DNA from: Arthrobacter woluwensis
GTDB taxonomy: Bacteria; Actinomycetota; Actinomycetes; Actinomycetales; Micrococcaceae
Length of the DNA: 64,000 nucleotides
Direction: 5' to 3'
Assembly (NCBI RefSeq): GCF_030816155.1
Contig: NZ_JAUSXR010000001.1
Coordinates: forward strand, 3,444,096-3,508,095
Position numbers and translations under genes: made by a program. Position 1 is the first letter of the stretch, and every line of letters starts with the position of its first letter. This document shows positions 29,411 to 37,061 of this stretch, piece by piece. The notes beneath the pieces are model-generated. The model worked only from the letters and a program-made list of their open reading frames with translations. It did not search any database and was not told the origin of the DNA.

Positions 29411-30406
29411 TCACAGCGGATTGTCGAAGGACGCGACGAGGGCGAGATGGTCGCTGTCGCCGGCCCGCAGCATCGTGTTCTCCCGGGGCACGAGCCCGCG
29501 CTGGAAGACGTGGTCGATGCGGGCCAGCGGCAGCCCGGCCGGCCAGCTGAACCCGAAGGACGGGGTGTTCTGCGCCGGTTCGGACAAAGTCGAGCGGATC
29601 CCTGCCAGGGCTGGGTCCTGAGCCACCGCGTTGAAGTCGCCCACCGCCACGGCCCGCGGCGCGTCGTCCTTCGCGATCACCTGGGACAGATCCCGGAGCA
29701 TCTCGTCCCGGGCGCCCTGTTCCCCGGGCCGGACCGAGGCGGCATGCACGGCGTACAGGGTCAGGGTCCCGCCGGGCGCCTCGACGTCCGCCGCCACGGC
29801 CCGCTTCCAGCCCAGCCCCAGGCCCAGCGCGCGGGTGTTGCTGAGCGGATACCGGCTCCAGATGCCCACCGTTCCCACGGTGTACGCGTGCGGATAGCGC
29901 TCCGCCAGAACCTCCCGCGCGGCCCTGCGTCCGGCGTCGTCGAGCTCCACCAGGACGACGACGCCGGCGCCCCGTTCTGCGAGTGCGCGCGCCGCCCGTG
30001 CCGTGGAGTCCGCTCCGCTGCCGGCGTGCACGTTCTGGCTCGCCACGGTGATCCGCCCGTCGTCCGCGCCGGACTGCGCCTGAGGAACGGCCGAGGACTG
30101 GAGGGGGATCAGAGCGGGGGCGGCCATCAGCCCCCATGCCAGGAGCGGGATCAGGAGGGCGGCCCTGGCGCGCCGTCGTGCCCAGGGCATGAAGCCCAGG
30201 CACAGCAGCGCCGGAATCCAGAGCCACGGGAGGATGATCGCGAAGAACGTTCCGGCGGGTCCCGTGAGCACCAGGTGCAGGAACGCGGCCGCCGTGATCG
30301 CCGCCGCGGCGCCGAGCAGCACCAGATCCCGCGGACGGAGACGGGCGGCGCGGGTCCGGTCGTCTGAGGCGGGAGCGGGGGTGCGGGTCGGGTTCAGGGG
30401 GTTCAC
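29411..30406 (-). CDS. Endonuclease/exonuclease/phosphatase-fold protein, membrane anchored
   Basis: 331 residues. About three hydrophobic helices at the N-terminus (LVLLGAAAAITAAAFLHLVL; FFAIILPWLWIPALLCLGF; ALLIPLLAWGLMAAPALI) are followed by an extracytoplasmic DNase I-like domain. That domain has ITVASQNVH, VVVLVELD, AVAVGDFNA and SDHLALVASF, which include the expected metal and catalytic positions. It could act on nucleic acid or a phosphoester outside the cell. GTG 30406 is chosen, with AGGA upstream. Divergent from a GntR regulator, which may control it. Confidence 0.85.
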   Translation of the reverse strand: MNPLNPTRTPAPASDDRTRAARLRPRDLVLLGAAAAITAAAFLHLVLTGPAGTFFAIILPWLWIPALLCLGFMPWARRRARAALLIPLLAWGLMAAPALIPLQSSAVPQAQSGADDGRITVASQNVHAGSGADSTARAARALAERGAGVVVLVELDDAGRRAAREVLAERYPHAYTVGTVGIWSRYPLSNTRALGLGLGWKRAVAADVEAPGGTLTLYAVHAASVRPGEQGARDEMLRDLSQVIAKDDAPRAVAVGDFNAVAQDPALAGIRSTLSEPAQNTPSFGFSWPAGLPLARIDHVFQRGLVPRENTMLRAGDSDHLALVASFDNPL

Positions 30407-30465
30407 GCGGGGGTTCCTGGGGGCGGGTGCGAGGCGTCGTCGGTCCGGCGAAGGGCCGGACCGGA

Positions 30466-30480
30466 TTGTTCTACATTTAT
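30466..30480. promoter_or_regulatory. Candidate operator B in the divergent EEP/GntR gap
   Basis: Complement reads AAATGTAGAACAAT: one half perfect, the other degenerate. It lies 60 nt upstream of the EEP-fold gene and 130 nt before the GntR gene. Confidence 0.4.
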
Positions 30481-30609
30481 CAAGCGAATCCGGGAGCGGG
30501 CTGGGCGCCGTCGCCGGGCGTACACTCACAGTCACTGGTTTCCGCGCCGTACTCAGAACCCGAACCTCCGCCCCCGAACCTCAGACCCCGAACGCAGGTG
30601 ATCCGTCCC

Positions 30610-31281
30610 GTGGCCCCCACTGTCAGCACACCCGACGAACCCGTGGACCTGCTGCGACGTCGGCTCAGGGCGGGGGAGTGGCCTGTGGGGTCGAAGATCC
30701 CCAATGACGCGGCGCTCGCGGGCATCCTGTCGGCCCCGCAGAGCGCGGTCCGTGAGGCCGTGCGGTGCCTGGTGCACGCCGGTGTCCTGGAATCCCTGCC
30801 CGGGAAGGGCACGTTCGTCAGGGCCGTCAGTGAGCTGCCCGGCGCCCTGGTGGGGCGGGTCAAGGACGAGCTCACGCTGCATGCGATGGAGGCGCGCGAG
30901 GCGCTCGAGTCGTATGCCGTCCGGCTCGCCGCGCACCGCATCTCCGAGGCTCAGCTGGCCGAACTCCGCACCACGCTCAGGGCCCGGGGGAGCGCCTCGG
31001 ATCTGGGGACCGTGGCGCGCGAGGACATCCGCTTCCACCGTCTGCTCGTGGCGGCCACGGGCAATTCGCTCATGGTCGAGATGTACGAAGGGCTCGACCA
31101 GGGGAGAGTCTTCGACTTCAGCAGCATGAAGGAGGTCTCCCCGGAGGAGTCCCTCCAGGCCGAGCATGAGGACCTGGTCGAGGCGCTGGCCTCCCGTGAC
31201 GTGCAGGCCAGCGCCCGCGCCGTCGACCATCTGCTGGCTCACGTCCGCGCCAAAGTGCTGGCGCCCGGCGCAGCGGACTGA
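30610..31281 (+). CDS. GntR-family regulator (FCD subfamily)
   Basis: 223 residues. Winged helix at the N-terminus (GSKIPNDAALAGILSAPQSAVREAVRCLVHAGVLESLPGKGTFV) and an all-helical FCD ligand domain with the metal/ligand residues in EDIRFHRLLVAATGN and EHEDLVEALASRD. The recognition helix (SAPQSAVREAVR) departs from the usual TSRxTVREAL. GTG 30610 is chosen; GTG 30598 is equally possible. Divergent from the EEP-fold gene. Confidence 0.88.
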   Translation: MAPTVSTPDEPVDLLRRRLRAGEWPVGSKIPNDAALAGILSAPQSAVREAVRCLVHAGVLESLPGKGTFVRAVSELPGALVGRVKDELTLHAMEAREALESYAVRLAAHRISEAQLAELRTTLRARGSASDLGTVAREDIRFHRLLVAATGNSLMVEMYEGLDQGRVFDFSSMKEVSPEESLQAEHEDLVEALASRDVQASARAVDHLLAHVRAKVLAPGAAD

Positions 31282-31321
31282 ACGTCGCCTCGCCGCACGG
31301 GCGACGAGGCCGGGTGAAGCG

Positions 31322-31984
31322 TCAGGGGATGCGGTCGGCCAGGAGGGCGGCCGCTGTCGGCTGACGAGCGGTGATCGCCCTCAGGAGCTCGCCCCGCGCG
31401 AACCGGACCCGTGGGAAGTCGACCGCCGGCGCGTCGTCGGCCGTCCGGGTCATGTCTTCCAGGAGGGAGAGCCGGTCATAGATGCGCAGCATGAGCTCAT
31501 TGCCGGAAGCCACGATCACTTCCCGCTCGAAGTCCTCGCCAGGCGCTCCGGAGGGCTCGACGTCGACGGCGAGAAGTGCGTCCAGCCGGGCCAGCCCGTC
31601 GGCCGAGGCGCGGGTGGCCGCAAGCCGTGCGGCCTGCGTAAGGAGCGCTCTGCGGGTCTCCGACACCAGCCGCCAGCGTTCGCCGTCCGGCTCCGGTGAG
31701 CCCTGGGTGGCGGCGAGGGTGGAGCTGTCCTGCGCACCGCCCTTCACCGCGATCACCAGGCGTCCGTCCGCGGGTCTGGCGGTGAGGATGCCGCGGCGGT
31801 GGAGGCCGTCCAGGACCTCATGGGCGTGTTCGAGTTCGGAAGCGCCGAAGATCAGTGCCAGCTCGTCCCAGGTGGGCAGCAGCCCGCCTTCAGGCCAGAC
31901 CCCCGAGTCGATCCAGTGTTCGAGCTTCTTGCTGAAGTCGTAGGCGACGGGCCGGGTCTTCTGGGGAGTGTGTTCGGAACGCAC
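31322..31984 (-). CDS. GntR/FCD-like regulator with a divergent DNA-binding domain
   Basis: 220 residues. It follows the FCD layout, with EDFEREVIVASGNELMLRIYDRL matching the ligand-domain core and a late ARGELLRAITARQ helix. The N-terminal winged helix is weak: LPTWDELALIFGASELEHAHEVLDGLHRRGIL lacks the typical recognition-helix residues (TVREAL). It may bind an altered site or act as a dimer partner of the neighbouring GntR proteins. Convergent with the preceding GntR gene. Confidence 0.7.
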   Translation of the reverse strand: MRSEHTPQKTRPVAYDFSKKLEHWIDSGVWPEGGLLPTWDELALIFGASELEHAHEVLDGLHRRGILTARPADGRLVIAVKGGAQDSSTLAATQGSPEPDGERWRLVSETRRALLTQAARLAATRASADGLARLDALLAVDVEPSGAPGEDFEREVIVASGNELMLRIYDRLSLLEDMTRTADDAPAVDFPRVRFARGELLRAITARQPTAAALLADRIP

Positions 31985-31999
31985 TCGGCAATTGTACGA

Positions 32000-32014
32000 C
32001 AGCTGGACATTTAA
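32000..32014 (-). promoter_or_regulatory. Candidate operator C (half-site) upstream of the GntR-like gene
   Basis: Complement TTAAATGTCCAGCT has one clear AAATGTCC half; the other half is not conserved. About 16-30 bp before the ATG of the gene to its left. Confidence 0.35.
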
Positions 32015-32081
32015 TTGAATGAATGTGTGCGCGAGTGTGCGTTTCGCCGTCCGGGATGCCCCGACGGCGCTCTTGCGGGAG

Positions 32082-32777
32082 TTATTTCGACGCGCTGGGC
32101 CTGTTGGCGCCGTCGAGTAATTGAAGTGTCGCCGCGACCGCGCCGTCCGGGTCGTGGCTTTCGAGCGCGTCGAGAATGGCTTGATGTTCTTCGAGGAGGA
32201 AGCCCTCGGTGTTCAGGCCCGAATAATTGCTTTCATCGTGAATCACCGCCGGCTCGAGGCCGTGATGGAGTTCGGTGATCAGCGGATTGCCGGATGCGGC
32301 GACGATGCCCTGGTGAAAACGCACATCGGCCTGCAGGCGGTCCGCGGGCGTCTCGCCTGCGTAGCGCTCGCGGAGGAGCTCGCGGAGTTCCCCGATCTGG
32401 CTCTCCGTGATCCGGGAGGCGGCGAGGCGGGCAGCCTGAACCTCGAGGGCTTCGCGGACCTCGAACACTTCGTTGACCGATTCCTCGGAGATGCGGCGGC
32501 CCAGGACGGCGCCGAGTTCACTGGTGGAGCGGACATAGGTGCCGTCTCCGGGGCGGGATTCCAGCAATCCGAGGTGGACCAGGGCCCGCAATGCTTCGCG
32601 GACCGTGTTGCGGCTGGTGCCGAAGGTCCGGACCAGATCGTGCTCACCCGGAACCTTGGTCCCGACGGGCCAGGTTCCATTCATGATCTGCTCGCGCAAC
32701 TGCGTTCCGATCTGGACGGACAGCGGAACGTTGCGGACAGTGGGTTGTAGGTGATGCACCCCATAAGAGTAGGACAT
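32082..32777 (-). CDS. GntR-family regulator (FCD subfamily)
   Basis: 231 residues. Strong winged helix: VPGEHDLVRTFGTSRNTVREALRALVHLGLLESRPGDGTYV; FCD domain with DVRFHQGIVAASGN and EEHQAILDALESHD. Closest of the three to textbook FadR-type regulators. The ATG at 32777 lies inside a copy of the AAATGTCC motif, so the mRNA may be leaderless or the real start may be a few codons in. It probably binds the AAATGTNNNACATTT motif. Confidence 0.9.
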   Translation of the reverse strand: MSYSYGVHHLQPTVRNVPLSVQIGTQLREQIMNGTWPVGTKVPGEHDLVRTFGTSRNTVREALRALVHLGLLESRPGDGTYVRSTSELGAVLGRRISEESVNEVFEVREALEVQAARLAASRITESQIGELRELLRERYAGETPADRLQADVRFHQGIVAASGNPLITELHHGLEPAVIHDESNYSGLNTEGFLLEEHQAILDALESHDPDGAVAATLQLLDGANRPSASK

Positions 32778-32780
32778 TTA
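32766..32780 (-). promoter_or_regulatory. Candidate operator D overlapping the GntR start
   Basis: Complement TAAATGTCCTACTCT: one perfect AAATGT half plus AC of the second. It overlaps the start codon, suggesting autorepression. Confidence 0.45.
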
Positions 32781-33053
32781 GCACGGAAATGCGTGGGTAA
32801 TGCGTAAATCCGAGCGGTGTGACCGGCCGGGGTGGTGAGCCTCACGGAATTCGCCGCCGCGCTTCGCCCGGGACGTCCGGCGGGATGAATGGCGGCACTG
32901 GGAATTACGGGCGAAGAAGTGTTCCCGAGGCTTTTTTGATGTCGCTTCTTCGGATGAATTGCGGACGTGGTCCGAGTCCCGTTCGCGGGGACGTCCGGCG
33001 CCGGCGCCGCGGGTGCGTCGCCGAGCGCAGAAGGCGACCGCGACGATCGTCTT

Positions 33054-33070
33054 CAAATGTCCGACATTTG
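33054..33070. promoter_or_regulatory. Candidate operator E, perfect palindrome
   Basis: CAAATGTCCGACATTTG is a perfect 17-bp palindrome, 124 nt before the XRE-TPR gene in a 417-bp divergent gap with GntR. It is the best copy of the motif and gives its likely consensus. The rest of this gap is lower in GC and shows no gene. Confidence 0.65.
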
Positions 33071-33194
33071 CTGATACCTTAACGCCTGAGGGCCGCGACG
33101 GGTCCTGACCACGAGGGAAGGCCCTGTCGCCGTGCCCGGAGGCGGCTCCGGAGGGGCCGCCGTCGTCGTGAAGGCCGGAGGAAGGGAACGCCTG

Positions 33195-34487
33195 ATGGGC
33201 CGCATATTCGGCAATCGCCTGCGCGCTGAACGTCTGTCGCGAGGGCTGACGCAGGAGCAATTGGGCGGGCCCGAATGTTCGCACAGCTACGTCTCCCTGC
33301 TGGAGAGAGGCGTCCGGGAGCCGTCCATGGAGATCCTCGGCGGGCTCGCCCGCCGCCTCGGTCTGCCGCCCGGCGAGCTGGAACAGTGGGCGCTTCAGCC
33401 GACGGTGCAGGACCAGGAGTACTCCCTGGCCGCCTTGCACGCGTGGTGCGCCTGGGACGTCCGCGACTATGAATCGGCCGCCTCGCACGCCCTGGTGGCG
33501 GCACAGTTCGCCCGCGAGAGCCGCAAGGACGCGACCGTGTGCGAGATGAATCTCCTAAGGGCCGAATGCCTGACCCGGCTGGGCCGTCACGAACAGGGCC
33601 GGAATCTGGTGAATCTGCTGCTGGCCAACACGCTGACATCGGGAAATGCGGGTTTACGATCCGAGGCGCTTCAGCTGTCCGCCCGGATGTCCCTGGCCGA
33701 GCGGTCGTTCCGCGGGGCGGCGGCTCAGGCGCAGGAGGGCCTGACTCAGGGCGCCGTCCTCAGCGAGGATTCCATGGTGCGCCTGTCCGCCCTGCATCTC
33801 GTCATCCGCACACTGCTGGGCGAGGGGCACAAGGAGGCGGCGTGGCGGCACTGTGAGCTGGCGTCCGACGACGTCGTCCCCGAGCGGGCGCCCTCCCACC
33901 TGAGAGGGCGGCTGGCCTGGGTGGTCGGGGATGTGGCTTTCGCCCGCGGGCAGGCGGAGCGGGGGATCGAACGCCATGAGAGGGCTGCCGGGCTTCTGCG
34001 GCCCCAGGTCGACCTGAAGGAGTGGGCCACCTTCAACCTGGGTTCGGCCCGGGCCAGGCTGGAGGCCGGGGTGGCGGACGACGGCACGCTCGCCTGTCTT
34101 GACCGTGCGGGCTCCGCGCAGGCCATCCTGGGGCAGGACATTTTGGGTTCGGGCGAGGAGCCGCGGCGCGAGTTGAGGTTGCTGCGGGCATCGTGGCTGC
34201 ATGCCCAGGGCCGGGACGCCGAGGCGCTGGATCAGCTGGCCCCGTTCGAGGAGCGCAGTCAGCGCATGGACCGGCTCTCGTCGGAGGCCGCCTTCCTCGG
34301 AGGGCGGATCCTGCTGGGACTGGGTGCGCCGGACGACGCGCTGGCCCGCCTGGCTCTCGCGCAGGAGGGCTTCTTCCGGCTGCGGAACCTCAGGGGCGCG
34401 CAGGGTGTCGCGGACCTGATCCTGGAGATCTCCCGGACGCGTTATGCGAACCCTTCCCCGGCCCTCGCGCACTGCGCGGCGAGCTGA
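33195..34487 (+). CDS. XRE-family regulator with TPR-like helical repeats
   Basis: 430 residues. N-terminal lambda-repressor-like helix-turn-helix (NRLRAERLSRGLTQEQLGG, then SYVSLLERGVREPSMEILGGLARRLGL, about residues 7-60), then about ten helical hairpins of TPR type (for example ALVAAQFARESRKDATVCEMNLL and ASWLHAQGRDAEALDQLAPF). This architecture is shared by peptide-sensing and antibiotic-cluster regulators, but no signal peptide gene is seen beside it. ATG 33195 has GGAGGAAGGGA upstream; a GTG 63 nt earlier is possible. Operator E lies in its promoter region. Confidence 0.88.
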   Translation: MGRIFGNRLRAERLSRGLTQEQLGGPECSHSYVSLLERGVREPSMEILGGLARRLGLPPGELEQWALQPTVQDQEYSLAALHAWCAWDVRDYESAASHALVAAQFARESRKDATVCEMNLLRAECLTRLGRHEQGRNLVNLLLANTLTSGNAGLRSEALQLSARMSLAERSFRGAAAQAQEGLTQGAVLSEDSMVRLSALHLVIRTLLGEGHKEAAWRHCELASDDVVPERAPSHLRGRLAWVVGDVAFARGQAERGIERHERAAGLLRPQVDLKEWATFNLGSARARLEAGVADDGTLACLDRAGSAQAILGQDILGSGEEPRRELRLLRASWLHAQGRDAEALDQLAPFEERSQRMDRLSSEAAFLGGRILLGLGAPDDALARLALAQEGFFRLRNLRGAQGVADLILEISRTRYANPSPALAHCAAS

Positions 34488-34535
34488 CGGGACGGGCCCA
34501 GAACAGGGGTGCGCGGAACCACGTGTCGCCAGACC

Positions 34536-35162
34536 TCAGGGGTTGAGGGTGCCGCCGGTCTCCTGGAGGTAGCAGCTGCCGCACAGGGATTCGTACTGGA
34601 CTTCCTCCCCGTCGATGGCGACCTGGCCGCCGTCGAACACGAACTTGCCTCCGACGATCCGGGTGTTGAACACCGCCTTGCGGCCGCAGCGGCAGATGGT
34701 CTTGAGCTCCTCGAGCGAGTGGGCGATCTCGAGGAGGCGCGCCGCGCCCGGGAAAGCCTGCGTGCGGAAGTCCGTCCTGATGCCGTAGGCCAGCACCGGG
34801 ATGTCGTCCAGGACGGCGATCCGGAACAGCCCGTCCGCCTGTTCGGGCGTGAGGAACTGCGCCTCGTCCACCAGAAGGCAGGCCACCGGGGCCATGTCGA
34901 CGTGCTCCAGGAGCGCCTCCGGATCGTCGCCGGCCGCGCGCTGGCGGACCAGGGAACGGACGTCGGCGTCGTGCGGGATCACGAAGTCGACCTCACGCTT
35001 CACGCCGAGGCGGGACACGATCGAGGTGTCGCCCTTCGTGTCGATCCCGGGCTTGGCCAGCAGGACCCGCTGGCCGCGCTCCTCATAGTTGAAGGCCACC
35101 TGCAGCAGGGCCGTGGACTTCCCCGAATTCATGGCGCCGTAGCGGAAGTAGAGCTTGGCCAC
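34536..35162 (-). CDS. tdk: Thymidine kinase
   Basis: Salvage enzyme phosphorylating thymidine with ATP; 208 residues. P-loop GAMNSGKST near residue 9, Walker B-like LLVDEAQFL, the lasso region, and a four-cysteine zinc site (CRCGRKA and CGSCYLQ). GTG 35162 is chosen because family homology starts at AKLYFRYGAMNSGKS. Confidence 0.95.
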   Translation of the reverse strand: MAKLYFRYGAMNSGKSTALLQVAFNYEERGQRVLLAKPGIDTKGDTSIVSRLGVKREVDFVIPHDADVRSLVRQRAAGDDPEALLEHVDMAPVACLLVDEAQFLTPEQADGLFRIAVLDDIPVLAYGIRTDFRTQAFPGAARLLEIAHSLEELKTICRCGRKAVFNTRIVGGKFVFDGGQVAIDGEEVQYESLCGSCYLQETGGTLNP

Positions 35163-35251
35163 GCTCAGAGGGCCTTGATCCGGGGCGCGGCGGAGGCGCG
35201 GCAAGAGAAGGACATGACTGATAAGTCTAGTGCCGCCCGGGTCCAGGTGAC

Positions 35252-35614
35252 TCAGGCGCTGACGTACACCTTGCGCAGTGTCTCGTGCACGGTCCAGACG
35301 GTGTGCTGCCCCTCCCGGAGGCGCACCAGGTCCCCGGGCCCGACCTCCAGAGTGTGCGTGACCTCGCCGTCCTCTCCCTGGAAGTCGATGCGGGCCGAGC
35401 CGCCGAGCACGACGAACACCTCTTCGGCCTCCACGTCCGTGGCGACGCCCGGAGTCATCTCCCAGACGCCCACGCTCGAGCCGCCGAGGTCCTCGAGTTC
35501 CAGGACGGCCGCGGTGGGGGAGCCGCTCAGGACCTGCTCGGCCGGGAGGGCCTCGTGGACCAGTTCGGCGGTGGGGACGTGGCACAGTGCCGTGACGGAA
35601 GGTTCGGTACCCAT
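35252..35614 (-). CDS. Small cupin-domain protein
   Basis: 120 residues, single cupin barrel of the DUF861 type: GGSSVGVWEMTPGVATDVEAEEVFVVLGGSARIDF, then VGPGDLVRLREGQHTVWTVHETLRKVYV. The metal-ligand histidines of catalytic cupins are not all present, so it may bind rather than transform a ligand. Start MGTEPSV after CAGGAG. Divergent from the NmrA-like gene. Confidence 0.85.
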   Translation of the reverse strand: MGTEPSVTALCHVPTAELVHEALPAEQVLSGSPTAAVLELEDLGGSSVGVWEMTPGVATDVEAEEVFVVLGGSARIDFQGEDGEVTHTLEVGPGDLVRLREGQHTVWTVHETLRKVYVSA

Positions 35615-35650
35615 GGTTCTCCTGCTCGGGGGCGATGCGGTGGATGTCCG

Positions 35651-35676
35651 CATACTATACCGGGCAGTTCAGTATG
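35651..35676. promoter_or_regulatory. Dyad in the divergent cupin/NmrA promoter region
   Basis: CATACT and AGTATG flank ACCGGGCAG-type sequence across 26 bp, 37 nt before the cupin start. A TetR-like operator is possible; no adjacent TetR gene exists. Confidence 0.4.
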
Positions 35677-35809
35677 GGGAAGAGGCCCTGCGGCCAGGGG
35701 GTGCCGGAGGCGGGCCCCGGGTGCAGAATGGCGGAAGGGTCGCCGGCTGGGGATCCGAGAAGGATCGGTCGTCCCGCGGGCGATCCTGCCACGCGGCAAG
35801 GAGGCAGTC

Positions 35810-36559
35810 ATGAGGATCGCCATCGCAGGAGGCAGTGGCACCGTGGGCGAGCGTGTCACACGGGCCGTCCGGGAGCGGGGGCACGAGGCCGTGGTGCTGT
35901 CGCGCGCGGCCGGCGCGGACATCCGCGACGCCGACGCCGTCCGCCGGGCGCTCGAGGGGGCGGACGCCGTCGTCGACGTGCTGAACATCAACACCTTGAA
36001 CACCGACCGCGCCACGGAGTTCTTCACCGCCGCCACCACGGCTCTCCTGGACGTGGAGAAGGCGACCGGCGTCGGGCATCATGTGACGCTGTCGATCGTC
36101 GGAGTGGACCGCGCGCCGCACGGGTATTACGCGGCCAAGCTGGCCCAGGAGCGTCTCGTGGAGTCCGGCGACGTCCCCTGGAGCATCCAGCGTGCCACGC
36201 AGTTCCACGACTTCGCCCGGCAGATGTACGACGGCGCGCGGCTGGGCCCGCTGCACCTGGCGCCCCGCGGTCGGGTCCAGCCGGTCAGTGCCGAGGAGGT
36301 CGCGGATCGTCTGGTGGAGATTGTCGAAAGCGGTCCCGCCGGACGGGTGGCCGACCTCGCCGGACCGCAGGAGGAGAGTCTGGAGCGGATGGTGCGAGCC
36401 TATGCACGTGCACAGGGGGCGGGCGCCTGGATCCCCGTGATCTCCTTGCCCGGCGGACTCGGCCGGGCGCAACGGGACGGGTCCTTGCTGCCTGGTCCGG
36501 GGGCGGTCCTGGGCCGGCAGACGTTTGACGCGTGGCTGAGCGGGCGGGATCCGGATTGA
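35810..36559 (+). CDS. NmrA/NAD(P)-binding Rossmann protein (atypical SDR)
   Basis: 249 residues. N-terminal dinucleotide-binding loop IAGGSGTVGERV, then ADAVVDVLN and a YYAAKLAQERLV helix with the Tyr/Lys pair of SDRs; ends with a short substrate domain (LGPLHLAPRGRVQPVSAEEVADRLVE). Probably an oxidoreductase or a redox sensor. ATG after AAGGAGG. Followed by a hairpin terminator. Confidence 0.87.
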   Translation: MRIAIAGGSGTVGERVTRAVRERGHEAVVLSRAAGADIRDADAVRRALEGADAVVDVLNINTLNTDRATEFFTAATTALLDVEKATGVGHHVTLSIVGVDRAPHGYYAAKLAQERLVESGDVPWSIQRATQFHDFARQMYDGARLGPLHLAPRGRVQPVSAEEVADRLVEIVESGPAGRVADLAGPQEESLERMVRAYARAQGAGAWIPVISLPGGLGRAQRDGSLLPGPGAVLGRQTFDAWLSGRDPD

Positions 36560-36567
36560 TGCCTCAC

Positions 36568-36595
36568 GGAGTATGTGATGGACAACACATACTCC
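36568..36595 (+). terminator. Terminator of the NmrA-like gene
   Basis: 10-bp perfect stem (GGAGTATGTG with CACATACTCC) around an 8-nt loop, 8 nt after the stop. Another 12-bp palindrome, CAACGATCGTTG, follows at 36636-36647. Confidence 0.65.
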
Positions 36596-36736
36596 TCTCG
36601 GGATGTCTGTGCACCGGCGGCGAGTACAGAGATTCCAACGATCGTTGTTCACCTGCACATGGGGCGCCCGAGACCGATTTTCTAGGCTTGAAGACAAGCT
36701 TTCAGAGAACTAGCAAGACAACGAGGGGTTTCAACG

Positions 36737-36937
36737 ATGAAGCGCATCGCCTTGGTCCATGAACGTGCCGTTTCCACTGCGGAGACCGGCGCTCACTGCC
36801 CGGCCTCGGGCAACTGGTTCCCGGAGGGCGATCCCTCCAAGGAGCAGTTCATCCCCGAGGGGCACGTGCTTCCCATGGTGGACGGGCGCCCCGCCGTGTG
36901 GGTGCGGCGGTCGAGCCGCCTCGCCCAGATGGCCTGA
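36737..36937 (+). CDS. Small 66-residue protein, function unknown
   Basis: MKRIALVHERAV-start protein with a central HCPASGNWFPEGDPSKEQFIPEG and VLPMVDGRPAVWV. This TG-x-CP-x-SG-x-W pattern resembles small proteins I have seen in other bacteria, but I cannot name a family. GAGGGG ribosome site in front, own terminator behind (36985-37019), and typical codon use support that it is a real gene. Confidence 0.65.
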   Translation: MKRIALVHERAVSTAETGAHCPASGNWFPEGDPSKEQFIPEGHVLPMVDGRPAVWVRRSSRLAQMA

Positions 36938-36984
36938 CACCGCAGACGCGAGGGGAATCCCTCCGCATCGCCTGATGCACCCGA

Positions 36985-37019
36985 AGGATGCCGCCGGAGC
37001 GAGAGTCCGGCGGCATCCT
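36985..37019. terminator. Terminator between the small protein and MHS carrier genes
   Basis: 14-bp perfect stem (36985-36998 with 37006-37019) around GCGAGAG, between convergent genes. Confidence 0.82.
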
Positions 37020-37061
37020 GCGTTTCTCCGGCGTTGATTTATCCGGCGTTCCGGGCCGTGT

